A stretch of DNA of 37,351 nt from positions 1-37,351 of IMG/VR virus record IMGVR_UViG_3300048921_000575; one strand, given 5' to 3'. Source of the stretch: a virus. The translations under genes and the position numbers were made by a program. Below the pieces are notes generated by a model. That model saw only the letters and a program-made list of their open reading frames with translations. It had not been told where the DNA came from and searched no databases. This document shows positions 6,946 through 16,423 of the stretch, in pieces (position 1 is the stretch's first letter; each line of letters opens with the position of its first letter).

Positions 6946-7955
6946 GGCCACCAGCTCCCGCCCGCCATTAACAAGACTTGGCCGAACTGCTGCTCGGTGG
7001 CGACTCCTGACCAGACCTCGGCCACGAACGTCACAGGGAGCATCATGGAATGACCCTCGATCTCGGGTGGGGGCACCTGTGCGACGCGGTCAGGGAAAGG
7101 TTTGTTGTGCCGTGGTACGAGAAGGCCAGGCAGCTCCCCGCGCGGCATGCCAACTGCCTCGTAGATGAACGTCGAGCTGTACACAAGCCCCTGTGTAATG
7201 GGATGGGGATAGGTAACGCTGTCCGCACCAGGCCCGCCCCAGGAGGCGAAGCTGGAAAACCTGTTGCCGCCGACCAGGTGCGCCAAGGCAGCGGACGTTG
7301 GACTACTCTGGGAATCCGGGAGATACACGGCTGCGCGGGCTTGGTCGATCGTCATCGCGGTGTTGGACGTTGAGAAGACGTATCCGTCCAAATCGCCGCC
7401 GCCATTGAACGAAGCCAGCCCGTTGCGACTGATGCACCAGCACTTCATGTCGCCAGGCTTGAAGGAAATGAAATCACCAAAAAAGTACGGAAGCCGACCA
7501 TTGGCCGGCGCCGCCACCCACGGATTAACGAACAAGTAGAAGAAGCGCGAATCAGCCACAATCAACCAGGATGCGGACACGCCCGACAGAGCTGAGGACT
7601 TGGAAACGGGCACGCCGGAAGCCGCTTGGGCAACTGTTGGCGCAGGGTTTGAGCCGGTGTCGAGACCCGTCAGGCTTCCGAATCCCCGGACAAGGGCTTG
7701 GCGTGCATCCCCCACCGCTCCCGTGTCATCGACTTGCAGGTAGAAACCGGAACCAGCCACAGGATCATTGCGATACGCTCGCTTGTTGCTTGCAGTAAAC
7801 GCCTTGGTCCAGCCAGCGCCTGCCTTGGCGCTGGCACCGGTACCGTAGCCGTCGACCAGAACGGCATCAAGCAGAGCGACCAGGCTGCCAACCGTTCCGC
7901 TCAGCTGCGGCGCTCCCGGATCCGAACTTGAATAAACACTCGCAAATGCACTCAT
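6942..7955 (-). CDS. Putative tail fibre or tail-tip protein
   Basis: This 337-aa protein starts MSAFASVYSSSDPGAPQLSG. The Gly/Ser/Ala-rich beta character (FYLQVDDTGAVGDARQALVRG, SRFFYLFVNPWVAAPANGRL) and the segment KCWCISRNGLASFNGGGDLD fit an exposed tail or receptor-facing protein. It starts 4 bp after the stop of the large 1199-aa tail protein and ends with an ATGA overlap. Its position downstream of the tape measure supports a tail-tip role. No catalytic motif was seen. Confidence 0.65.
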   Translation of the reverse strand: MSAFASVYSSSDPGAPQLSGTVGSLVALLDAVLVDGYGTGASAKAGAGWTKAFTASNKRAYRNDPVAGSGFYLQVDDTGAVGDARQALVRGFGSLTGLDTGSNPAPTVAQAASGVPVSKSSALSGVSASWLIVADSRFFYLFVNPWVAAPANGRLPYFFGDFISFKPGDMKCWCISRNGLASFNGGGDLDGYVFSTSNTAMTIDQARAAVYLPDSQSSPTSAALAHLVGGNRFSSFASWGGPGADSVTYPHPITQGLVYSSTFIYEAVGMPRGELPGLLVPRHNKPFPDRVAQVPPPEIEGHSMMLPVTFVAEVWSGVATEQQFGQVLLMAGGSWWP

Positions 7956-7958
7956 GAA

Positions 7959-10900
7959 TCAGGCTCCTGCAATGTTGCCGATGACTTGGAAGCGGGTCGA
8001 ATCCGTGATGCCCTGCGGCGTGCCCGGCAGTGTGGTTCGCACCATCCAGACAGGGGCCAAGCCACCAATCGTGTTGAGGCGCACAACGTTGTTCACTGAC
8101 CAACCGGTGCCCCACCCTTCGCGGCGCATGGTGAAGTACGGCTTCGCTGTGCGCGGGTTCACCGGCGCCAAATCCGCGGTGGTGTTCCCGTTGGCAATGA
8201 TGCCGACCGTTTCACCGATCACCTCAAACTGCGTCGCGCTAGTGAAGCGGATGGCCCAGCGTTCCGTAATGGCATCAGCGTTTGTCACCAGCAAGGGGTA
8301 GTCGGTGTCGTTGTAGGAGGCAGCCGCTTGGCTGCCGCTGAGCTCGTCGCTCCACACGTTGCCCCACGCGGCTTGGTCAAACAGGTTCTGGACTCGCGCC
8401 TGGAGGTCCAATGAGCCGTTGGCCTCACCAAGACGCAGGGCAGTGCTGATCAACGCCTCGCCTGCCGGGAAGTCGTGGGTAAGCCCGGTGTTCACCTCAA
8501 TCTCGCCGGTGATCTGCGGCTGCACGACCAGGCGGCGGTCTTCGACACGCTCACGAATGACGATAGGCAACGTGTAGGCCGAGAGGTTGAGGGGGTTGCT
8601 AAACGTCAGCGAGCCCGCATCCATGTCCGACGTGTACCACGCGCTGTTGACCGGCACCCCAGCGGCGTCGCGCACCTCAACGGATGCTTGGCGGCCCCGT
8701 CCAAAGGCAACGACCTGATCAGCGGCAGGCGATGCAACCGAATGGGTGGCGGTGTGGTGGATCAGCACAGTCTGACCAGGCTTGAACGCCGGCACCCGAC
8801 CATCGCTCGGCAGTCGCACTGATTCAAGCCCGATTACCACGGCGGAAAGCGGAATGGACCTGTACACGACCGCACCGATGTAGACCGAGCCAGGAAGTGC
8901 AAGCGTCGGCATCCACACCTGGCCGCCGACCACCTCGGCCGGATCGAACCAAGGCTCCCCCTCACTGCCGGCCGCCGGCACCATGCGGCCGAACTGGACC
9001 TTGGCCACACCCGAGTCCCAATCAATGGTGCCGCGAACCATAGAACCAGCAATGACGCCGTTGATGTCGGCCGCGGCAGTCAGAAGCACGCCATCCAGCG
9101 TTGTCGCTCGCAGGGTGAAGTTCCCGGGGCGAAGCGGCGAACCCGGGGTGCGGAAGAACACCGCTGCGACACCGGGATCTGCAATACGCGTCAGGAGCGA
9201 TTGAACCTGAACCGTGTTGGCGCCACCAGCAACCCACTGCGCCAGGTTCACGACGCCGCCGGCGTAGTCGATCGAACCGGCGTAGACACCGGCACCCGAG
9301 ATCGGATCGACTGAATGGTAGAGGCCGCCATTGCGATCAACGTAGGTGCGGCCCTTGAACATGAAACGCACGCTGCCAGGAACAATGCTGTCGCTGATGG
9401 TGGGGGTGAGCAGCAGCTGCACCGGAGGAAGCGGCAGGGATTCTTCGGACGTTGTCTCCGCCGATCCTGCGATCATCCAGCCCATCGAGATCATCGTCCC
9501 GGCCGAGAACTGGGCCTCGACGTCCTTTCGGTAGTACCCGGTCACCTTCCATCGCTGGTTGTTGCCAAGTTCCCGGATTGGGATGGAAACCTCGTGCACG
9601 CTGAACCGCCCAGCCTGCAGGTTGACTGCGCCGGTGCTGTAATTGATGGACCCGGCCAGAGCGCCCGACGCCAGCCCCCCGACAGACACGATCACCAGAT
9701 TGCCAGCGCCGTCATCCTTGGCGATGACCCGCATGATCTGGGGCGTCGCCGGCATGCCATCCTCGCCAGCCGATACCGAAATTGTCCAGTCAAGCTGGAG
9801 ACTTCCTGCGCGTACGGGGCCGTTGGGCACGGCGAAGGCGACGCCACCGGATCCATCCGGTACCGGCTGGACCGTGGCCGCCAGGGCCTGGCCGTACTCG
9901 TAGGCACATGCCAGCTGGCTATTGGCATCCGGCAAGGTCACCGGCCGAATCATTACCTCACCGGTGGCATAGGCGATCGAACCAAGAGTAACGCCACCGA
10001 TAAGCAGACCACCGGCCCCGTCATCCGACACGGGCACCGAGTTGCCATCGATGCGCAGCGTGAACGACGCAGTGCCAGGCACAACGCCTCCATGCCCCAG
10101 CATGAAGTGCAGCGCGGGGGGCGCAATGGCTACGTCACCCGTGCGCGCCTCAGCCAGTACAGGCGTTCCCCAGCCAATCAGCACGCTGCTGTCAAGGTCC
10201 GGCAGCGCCCCGGCGGTGAGCACCACGGAGCCGGTGGCATAGTTCACCGAGCCACTTCCCTGCCCCGGCTTGCCGATCAACTGCCCCAAGCCGTTGTCAC
10301 TGAGGCGGACCCACTTGCCGAGTGCCCGGTAGTCAACGACCACTGTACCAGCGGCCGGCAGTGGATCAATCTGGAACAGCCAGTTGTAGCCTTGGTTGTT
10401 CTGGGTCACCTTGATCTCATCGGTGAACCCCTGCTGCACGATGGCGCCGGCGGGGGTGGCGGTGATGCTCACGCTCGTGGTCCCCGCGCCATTGGCGTTG
10501 GCAAGACTCACCGATCCCGACAGGTAATCGACCGTCCCTGACCACGGCGAGGCGGTCGCAGACGCCAGCTCCCCGCTTCCGTTATCGGTCAGCTCGATGC
10601 TGCCGACCAAAAGCTTCAGCGACCCCACCGCAAACGGGTTGCCCAGGAATCGCACGACGGGCACGCCCGCGGCGAAAGCACTGGAGTACGCCAACGCCAA
10701 GGAGCCGGCCGGCCCCGAAGGCACATAGCTGATCGTCCCCAAGCCAGCCAGCACATCGCTCACCGCCGTTTCGGCGGTCGAGGTGGGCACGATGTTTACA
10801 TAAGGGGTGTCCACGATAACTGACAGGTCACCGGGCTTTCCGTCGGAGACGAGCCGCTTCACGCTGTGGTAGCTGGTCGCGTCCACCACGTTGGTTTCAT

Positions 10901-11558
10901 AGATTCGGGTGGGTGGTTTGGTGCTGGTGTAGCGAATAGCCTCCTGCCCGAAGAAGTCGTAGGCAAGCGCGTTCACCGTTTCGATCACCAGCACGTCTCG
11001 CTCGAAGGCGCCGTCCGCATCGTAGAAAGTGCGCGTGGTGCGCGAGAGGATTCCCTTGACCCGGATGTACTGCTCGTTGGGCGGATACCCCCCTCCGCTG
11101 GTAGTCAGGCAGAGGTTGTCGTTGATGTCGGGGCTGGGCGCGTCTTTCATGCAGTAGAACTGCAGCGCCATCTGACCGATGAAGTGGTTGCTGAGCAGGA
11201 TGTAGCGGGACTCTACGCCGCGAGTGATATAGCTCTCGACTCGATTCTTCGCGTCCAGCCGCACATCGCTATACGAGCCCGTGGCGAACATGGTGACGGT
11301 CACGCGCGGATCGACCGGCGGATCCAGCAGCACGCCGATGGCGTCCTTGAGCACGTCCGTGCCAGGGGTATCCACGTGCACGAACATCTTGCGCAGCGTC
11401 GCGCGACCAGTGGTGCGCTCCTCATCGCCGATGTCGGGGAACAGGTTGTTCATCTGCCCGTCCACGATCTCGGCCTGAACCATGCGGCCACCGCCGTCAG
11501 GGTTGTCGGTGAGCCGCTGGGACTGGCGCATTTTGATGTCAGTTGCGGAAATGGGCAT
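7959..11558 (-). CDS. Large tail protein with tandem beta modules
   Basis: This 1199-aa protein is the second-longest in the window. Residues 1-270 look like a conserved globular domain (TDIKMRQSQRLTDNPDGGG, VDPRVTVTMFATGSYSDVRL). Residues 310-860 hold six degenerate copies of a module of about 80-125 residues, each ending in G-[ST]-[IV]-x-[YW]-x-x-G-x-[VA]: 341-352, 436-447, 526-537, 636-647, 761-772 and 843-854. Most are preceded by a D-[DN]-G-x-G turn. Residues 860-1199 form a further region. The modules look like repeated beta sandwiches, as in tail-tip or fibre proteins. I do not recognise a lambda gpJ-type central protein here; this gene may fill that place. Confidence 0.65.
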   Translation of the reverse strand: MPISATDIKMRQSQRLTDNPDGGGRMVQAEIVDGQMNNLFPDIGDEERTTGRATLRKMFVHVDTPGTDVLKDAIGVLLDPPVDPRVTVTMFATGSYSDVRLDAKNRVESYITRGVESRYILLSNHFIGQMALQFYCMKDAPSPDINDNLCLTTSGGGYPPNEQYIRVKGILSRTTRTFYDADGAFERDVLVIETVNALAYDFFGQEAIRYTSTKPPTRIYETNVVDATSYHSVKRLVSDGKPGDLSVIVDTPYVNIVPTSTAETAVSDVLAGLGTISYVPSGPAGSLALAYSSAFAAGVPVVRFLGNPFAVGSLKLLVGSIELTDNGSGELASATASPWSGTVDYLSGSVSLANANGAGTTSVSITATPAGAIVQQGFTDEIKVTQNNQGYNWLFQIDPLPAAGTVVVDYRALGKWVRLSDNGLGQLIGKPGQGSGSVNYATGSVVLTAGALPDLDSSVLIGWGTPVLAEARTGDVAIAPPALHFMLGHGGVVPGTASFTLRIDGNSVPVSDDGAGGLLIGGVTLGSIAYATGEVMIRPVTLPDANSQLACAYEYGQALAATVQPVPDGSGGVAFAVPNGPVRAGSLQLDWTISVSAGEDGMPATPQIMRVIAKDDGAGNLVIVSVGGLASGALAGSINYSTGAVNLQAGRFSVHEVSIPIRELGNNQRWKVTGYYRKDVEAQFSAGTMISMGWMIAGSAETTSEESLPLPPVQLLLTPTISDSIVPGSVRFMFKGRTYVDRNGGLYHSVDPISGAGVYAGSIDYAGGVVNLAQWVAGGANTVQVQSLLTRIADPGVAAVFFRTPGSPLRPGNFTLRATTLDGVLLTAAADINGVIAGSMVRGTIDWDSGVAKVQFGRMVPAAGSEGEPWFDPAEVVGGQVWMPTLALPGSVYIGAVVYRSIPLSAVVIGLESVRLPSDGRVPAFKPGQTVLIHHTATHSVASPAADQVVAFGRGRQASVEVRDAAGVPVNSAWYTSDMDAGSLTFSNPLNLSAYTLPIVIRERVEDRRLVVQPQITGEIEVNTGLTHDFPAGEALISTALRLGEANGSLDLQARVQNLFDQAAWGNVWSDELSGSQAAASYNDTDYPLLVTNADAITERWAIRFTSATQFEVIGETVGIIANGNTTADLAPVNPRTAKPYFTMRREGWGTGWSVNNVVRLNTIGGLAPVWMVRTTLPGTPQGITDSTRFQVIGNIAGA

Positions 11559-11561
11559 CGG

Positions 11562-11978
11562 TTACACCGTCATCAGTCGAAGGGTGATTGAGTAGTAGTC
11601 GCCGTCCAACGCGGGAACGGCGAACCTGATAGGTTCGGCCTCGATGCCAGGTCCGTCGGTGCGGCGCCAGGCCACCGAGAGCTCACGGTCTCCGCCGTTA
11701 TGTGCGGGCAGCACCAGAGCCAGCGGCGTGGTGCGTGGCTGCTCTTCGCTGGCTTGCAGGGCGCGCAGAACATCGAGCGTCACCGCCCCCACCCACGCTG
11801 TTCCGTCTCGCTGGGTCTGCAGCGTGATCGGGCGGCCAGCCTGCAGTGAAGATTCCTGGACGATCTTGGCCCCAGTAAGACTGGTCTTAACCGTCTGCCC
11901 CACCCGCCACGCGGTGAACTCGTCGATCCACTGGAGGTCGGCAGGAAGCTCGACCCCGGCCAGCAGGATGCGGCTCAT
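11562..11978 (-). CDS. Small protein between tape measure and tail tip
   Basis: This 138-aa protein (MSRILLAGVELPADLQWIDE) is beta-rich (FTAWRVGQTVKTSLTGAKIV, RPITLQTQRDGTAWVGAVTL). It sits where distal-tail or lambda gpM-like tail-tip proteins usually lie, immediately after the tape measure gene, with which it overlaps as ATGA. I call a tail role from context and not from a motif. Confidence 0.65.
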   Translation of the reverse strand: MSRILLAGVELPADLQWIDEFTAWRVGQTVKTSLTGAKIVQESSLQAGRPITLQTQRDGTAWVGAVTLDVLRALQASEEQPRTTPLALVLPAHNGGDRELSVAWRRTDGPGIEAEPIRFAVPALDGDYYSITLRLMTV

Positions 11979-14900
11979 GCTGACCTCCCGGAACGCACTG
12001 ATACGCTTCTGCTGCGCGCGATCTTCTGCAGCACCAGTGGCGCCACGAGGTCGGACAGCCGCTCAGCCTGCTCGCGTTCGGCAGCTGACGCGCTGGCGGC
12101 AATGCTACGGCTAGGGCCGGTCCATTCAATTCGGAGTACCTCAGGCGTGCCCGCGGTGACGCCCCCGACGCGCTTGGCGTCTGCGGCCGCCTGAGCTGCA
12201 GCGGCTTCTTTCGTTGCCCTGAGACGATCATCAAGGGCCTGCTTGGCGGCCCGGTCACGTTCGGCAAGCTTCGTTTCGATCTGGTTCTCGATCTGCACCA
12301 GTTCCTCCAACTCGCTGGCACCTACTAAGTTGAAGCGAGCAGCCAGTTCCTTGCGCTTACCCGTCAGGTCGTCCATGCCTTTCAGTATTTGGGCCTGCTC
12401 TTCCTTGTAGGCCTTGAGGTCCTCACGCTGGTCGTAAAGACCGTTCCAGATGTTCGCAAACTGCTGGAGACCATTCGGCCCGCCGATCTGACTCAATAGC
12501 TCCCAGGTCTTCGCCGAGACCTCCCCCATCTGCAAAGAGAATCCTTGCGCCGCTACCGCCGCACCACCCAAGTCACCGCCAGCGCCCTTCGCTGCTCCAC
12601 CTGCAGCTTCAAGATTGTTGGCCGCCGCGGCCGCCTCGGCGGTTACACCGGCAAGCGAGGCCGTGGCTTGGTCAGCCCCTTCCTTGATGGTTCGCATGGC
12701 CGCGCCGCCCTTCTCTCCTTGACGGTCCAGTTCCTTGTTTGTAGCCAAGAGCGCGCCTTGCATCGCCAACTGCTGGTCAACCTGCTTCTGCTTCCACAGA
12801 TCACTGTCTGCTACCGCGGCGCGAGAGGTGTTGGCGTAAGCAGCGAATGCCCGGCGCACGTCCTCGATGCTAGCTCTGCCCTGGGACGCGCCACGGCGGA
12901 TCGCTTCGAATGCGTCCTTTGCGGCATCACGAGCAGCATTGAGGGATGCTTGCGACTGGATACCAAGCCGGCCGAACTCGTCGTTCAGCGGGTTCATTGC
13001 ATTGGTGATCTCGCGGATGCGCGCGTTCAACGCCGAGGCTGAGCGGGCTGCCTGATCGAACCCCAGCTTCCCCCGCTGCCCAGCCGCCTCAAGCACGCCG
13101 CCAAGCGCCCTTGCCTCATCCAAGGTGGCCACGTTGCCCAAGGCCGCCTTGAAGGCGGTCTCGATCTGCGCACTGGTCGCGAGGGCGTTCTCGGTAATCG
13201 CCCCGAACGCTGCAACGGTATCGCGACCAGCCTCAGTGAACTTCAAGCCCATCTGCTCGGCCGAAACCCCGAGCCTTTGCAGCGCTGCCTGGAGGGTTTG
13301 CTGGAGGATCGTGCTGGTGTTCAGCGCTGCGTTGGGGAGCGAATCAAAGGCGGCGGTCGCCGCAGCTTGAAAACGCCCCAGCTCCTCGCCACTGAGCTGC
13401 CGCAACGTCGCCAAGAGGCCGTCCCGCACGTTGCTATTGGCCGCGCCGCCCTGCTCAGCAATGGAGGCAAGTGCCACCCCAACGTTACCCAGGCTATCGG
13501 TGTCGGCAAAGTTCAGGCCATCGAACAGCTCGCGGATCGACTTTCCGGCCAGCTTTGAATCGCGGTCGATGCCTTGCAGCTTGTCGACCACGAGCTGCGC
13601 ACCTGATCCGATCCCGTTCTTTAGGGCGTCACCAGCTACCCTCGTGCCTTCGGCTACCGCCTCGTACCCCTGCCGGACACCCGCCAGAGCACTCTGTACA
13701 GCATCCAGCTGCTTAAGCTGCTCATCCGTCGCGATGCCCATTTCTTTCTGTCGCAGCAGGAAGCCGAACTGAGCGGCCAAGTACTGCTTCAGGCCATCCA
13801 GACCCGCGATATACGAGGTTCGCTGAGCCTCGGTCATGGCCGCCACTTCAGCCGACGTCTTGACCGACACATCGCGGTACTGGATCAGCGAGTTTGCTAC
13901 TTCCTTGCGAGCCACAGCCTCCTTGTACATCTCATCTTGAAGCCGACGGCTGAACTCACCCGCCTCCTTGCTGGCCGCACTGTTCTTTCCCAGCTCCTCG
14001 CCCAACGCCTCGCCCATCGACTGCAGCCCCTTAGCAGCCAGCTCCAGGCCAAGTAGGGCAATGGTGATAGGCACCACGCGCGGGATAGATTTGAGGATGT
14101 TCCCAAGCGTCATCGCGCTGCGGCCGGCCGCATCACTAGCCGCAGCATTGGCAAGTTGCGCCCGCGTCGAGGCAATAAGAGCGATGCGCCAGGTGTTGAG
14201 CTGGACGATTGCTTTGATGATGGTGAAGGTGGCATAGGCCTTCGCCATCGTGATGATGGCCCCGGAATGATCCATCACGAACTGGGTGGCACTCTTGGCT
14301 GCATTGGCCAAGGTCACGATCCCATCGGCGGTCTGCTTGGCCCAACGGGTGAGGGTGCCGTCCTTCGCCAGTCGGTCGACGGTGGCAAGCATGTCGGTGA
14401 GCTGGGCCTTGAAGTAGGTCAGCACACCCTGATCGGCGACCTCCTGCTTCCAGTCCTTGAACCGTTCGGTGGCGGCCTTCCACAGCCCGGCAATGGTGCC
14501 AACTTTGGCCGCCGCGGCTGCGCCGCCGTAGGACTCATTGAGCACGTCCAGGATGATGGCCTGCGCCTCTGCGACCCGGCCAGTGGCCTCCAGCTGCTTG
14601 ATGAGCTGCTTCTGGCTATCCTCCAGGGTGAAGCCCTGTTTGCTCAGCGACTCCATCGCCTTGGACGGGGTCTGCAACGCCTTGCCCACCACCTCGGCAG
14701 ACTGCTCCAGGCTCATGCCGAGCCGCTGCGCCTGGTCAATGGTGATTTGCATCGCAGCGGGGAACTGCTGCCCCACGATGTTCGTATAGGACAGCAGCCG
14801 CACTTGAGCGGCAGAGATCTGCCCATCATCGAACAATCCGCCCCGCAGTTCCTTGCGCATTTCCGCGAGCTGGGCAGCCGTAAACTCGCCCTGTCGACCG

Positions 14901-15736
14901 GTCGCGGCCAAAGCTGCTTCAATCTGGGCCAGCTCCTGCTCGGCGTCGCTGCCCTCGACTACGATGCTCTTGATGCCTTCAACGACCTTGTTGAAGCCGA
15001 TGAATCCGAGCACGGTCGCAGCGATGCCCTTCAGCTTGCCCATGATCGAGCTGGTAACTGCGGCCGCGTCCCCAAGCTCGGTCGTTTCCTGAGCCGCCTG
15101 GCCGGCACGCTCGCGGTACGCCTTCAGGGACTCGGCTGCGGCAGTGCTCGCCTTGGCCTGGGACCGGAAACCGGCATCGCTTTCCTCGATCTGCTGGTTC
15201 CGGCGCCTAGCTTCCGCCCCAGCTTCAGCCGCTTCCTTGGCTTGATCAGCGAAGGCTTGAGCTGTGCGCGCCGCTTCGTCGCGCAGACGGCGTTGACCTT
15301 CCTCCAGTTGGGCCGTGTTGACGCCCAACCCGCCCAGCGCGGCATCGGCCTTGACCACGGCCTCCCATTGCTTGCTCAGGGAGGCTTTCAGCTTGTCGCC
15401 TTCAGCGCGCAAGCTCTTCTGCGCGTTGATCAGGTCCTTGGACGGCGCCTCTGATTCCGCGATCTTCAGGCTCAGCTGATAGGCGGCGCGCTGGTTCGCG
15501 TCGAAACTCTTTTCCAGCTCCGATAGCGTGCCGAGCATTCCCTCGAACGCATCTGCCTTCTCGGCCGTCGCATTGAGGTCGGCCAGCTTATCGACGAGCT
15601 TGGCCGTATCGGCCATCGCCGATTCGGAGGCGACGCCCATTTCGGACAACGCCTGGCGCAGTTCGTCCACGCCTTCGGTACCGCTGGTCTCCAGGACCAG
15701 CCGCAACGCTTCTTCGAATGCCGTGTTGCTCGCCAT
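11975..15736 (-). CDS. Tail tape measure protein
   Basis: This 1253-aa protein sets tail length and is likely ejected with the DNA. Residues 1-220 are Ala/Glu/Lys-rich coiled coil. A hydrophobic segment follows at about 230-258 (MGKLKGIAATVLGFIGFNKV). Next comes a region typical of lambda-gpH-like tape measures (QRLGMSLEQSAEVVGKALQ, SKQGFTLEDSQKQLIKQLEA), with further hydrophobic patches near 480-560. The rest is long Ala-rich helix. By the usual 0.15 nm per residue, the tail would be roughly 190 nm, an inference. The ATG at 15736 shares its A with the upstream stop (TGATG), so I prefer it over an in-frame TTG at 15739. Confidence 0.93.
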   Translation of the reverse strand: MASNTAFEEALRLVLETSGTEGVDELRQALSEMGVASESAMADTAKLVDKLADLNATAEKADAFEGMLGTLSELEKSFDANQRAAYQLSLKIAESEAPSKDLINAQKSLRAEGDKLKASLSKQWEAVVKADAALGGLGVNTAQLEEGQRRLRDEAARTAQAFADQAKEAAEAGAEARRRNQQIEESDAGFRSQAKASTAAAESLKAYRERAGQAAQETTELGDAAAVTSSIMGKLKGIAATVLGFIGFNKVVEGIKSIVVEGSDAEQELAQIEAALAATGRQGEFTAAQLAEMRKELRGGLFDDGQISAAQVRLLSYTNIVGQQFPAAMQITIDQAQRLGMSLEQSAEVVGKALQTPSKAMESLSKQGFTLEDSQKQLIKQLEATGRVAEAQAIILDVLNESYGGAAAAAKVGTIAGLWKAATERFKDWKQEVADQGVLTYFKAQLTDMLATVDRLAKDGTLTRWAKQTADGIVTLANAAKSATQFVMDHSGAIITMAKAYATFTIIKAIVQLNTWRIALIASTRAQLANAAASDAAGRSAMTLGNILKSIPRVVPITIALLGLELAAKGLQSMGEALGEELGKNSAASKEAGEFSRRLQDEMYKEAVARKEVANSLIQYRDVSVKTSAEVAAMTEAQRTSYIAGLDGLKQYLAAQFGFLLRQKEMGIATDEQLKQLDAVQSALAGVRQGYEAVAEGTRVAGDALKNGIGSGAQLVVDKLQGIDRDSKLAGKSIRELFDGLNFADTDSLGNVGVALASIAEQGGAANSNVRDGLLATLRQLSGEELGRFQAAATAAFDSLPNAALNTSTILQQTLQAALQRLGVSAEQMGLKFTEAGRDTVAAFGAITENALATSAQIETAFKAALGNVATLDEARALGGVLEAAGQRGKLGFDQAARSASALNARIREITNAMNPLNDEFGRLGIQSQASLNAARDAAKDAFEAIRRGASQGRASIEDVRRAFAAYANTSRAAVADSDLWKQKQVDQQLAMQGALLATNKELDRQGEKGGAAMRTIKEGADQATASLAGVTAEAAAAANNLEAAGGAAKGAGGDLGGAAVAAQGFSLQMGEVSAKTWELLSQIGGPNGLQQFANIWNGLYDQREDLKAYKEEQAQILKGMDDLTGKRKELAARFNLVGASELEELVQIENQIETKLAERDRAAKQALDDRLRATKEAAAAQAAADAKRVGGVTAGTPEVLRIEWTGPSRSIAASASAAEREQAERLSDLVAPLVLQKIARSRSVSVRSGRSA

Positions 15737-16344
15737 CAACGCTTCCTCTGTCGTGCCAGTTGCAGCTGCCGGACCAGCTCGCTGCTGCGGTATTCGTTCA
15801 TTTCCCGGGCCAGCCTGGCTGCCGTTACCTCGCCCTCGCCCATCACCATTTGGTAGGCGCTTGGCCCGGTCAGCGTGCGCAGCTTCCTGCGGCCGTCGCG
15901 GCCGGAGGGGGCAGTGGCGTCCCGGGAGAACTGGCGAACCACCATGCGCAACTGCCCACCGACCTTGGCGATGAACGCCGAGGCGTAGACCTTTCGCTTA
16001 CCAATCTGGATGCCGGCGGTGGCACCCACCGTCTTTCGCCCTCCCCAACGGCCACCGAATCCGATCAACGGCAGTTTCTTCGTGGAGGCGTTCAGGGCCA
16101 GATACTCCCCTCCCGCATCCGCACCGGAGCGCACTGTGAAACGGCCACCCAGGTCGCTGGCCTTGACGTTGTAGATATCGCGAATCGCCTTCTTCGCGGC
16201 AGGCTCGAACCGCCGGCGGACCGACGCGATCGAACGGGAATCTGCCTTGGCGATGGCAGCAGCACTCACGCCATCCACCTGGGCTGCCAGGCGCGCCAGC
16301 GCCGCGGCGTTCAGTCGAGCAAACGTGTTGACGGACTTGGTCAT
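15736..16344 (-). CDS. Minor tail protein, lambda gpZ-like
   Basis: This 202-aa basic protein (MTKSVNTFARLNAAALARLA) resembles the gpZ family: an N-terminal Ala-rich helix, a phage-type RRRFEPAAKKAIRDIYNVKA region, a Gly-rich basic centre (IGFGGRWGGRKTVGATAG), then AFIAKVGGQLRMVVRQFSRD and a basic C-terminus. In lambda gpZ acts in tail-tip maturation before head joining. Here it lies between tail tube and tape measure, where the chaperone genes G and T are expected. An ATG at 16380 in the same frame lies within a strong hairpin, so the ATG at 16344 is chosen. Confidence 0.7.
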   Translation of the reverse strand: MTKSVNTFARLNAAALARLAAQVDGVSAAAIAKADSRSIASVRRRFEPAAKKAIRDIYNVKASDLGGRFTVRSGADAGGEYLALNASTKKLPLIGFGGRWGGRKTVGATAGIQIGKRKVYASAFIAKVGGQLRMVVRQFSRDATAPSGRDGRRKLRTLTGPSAYQMVMGEGEVTAARLAREMNEYRSSELVRQLQLARQRKR

Positions 16345-16367
16345 CGACCGCCGCCCGCGCACAAAGA

Positions 16368-16416
16368 GGACGGCGCCCAATCGGGCGCCGTCCGGCGCAG
16401 ACCGTTGCAGGTCTGC
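16368..16416 (-). terminator. Two tandem hairpins after the tail-tube gene
   Basis: Read on the minus strand, GCAGACC-loop-GGTCTGC (16416-16397) is followed by a perfect 11-bp stem GGACGGCGCCC / GGGCGCCGTCC with a four-base loop (16393-16368), then TCTTTGTG. They lie between the tail-tube stop and the gpZ-like start. The short U-rich tail suggests partial termination or 3'-end protection, which would give more tube protein than downstream tail-tip proteins. Confidence 0.65.
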
Positions 16417-16423
16417 GCCTGCA

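Noticed and set aside
9315-10541. 408-codon plus-strand ORF inside the 1199-aa tail gene
   Set aside because: The opposite strand has six conserved-pattern modules. The plus-strand product is random in appearance.
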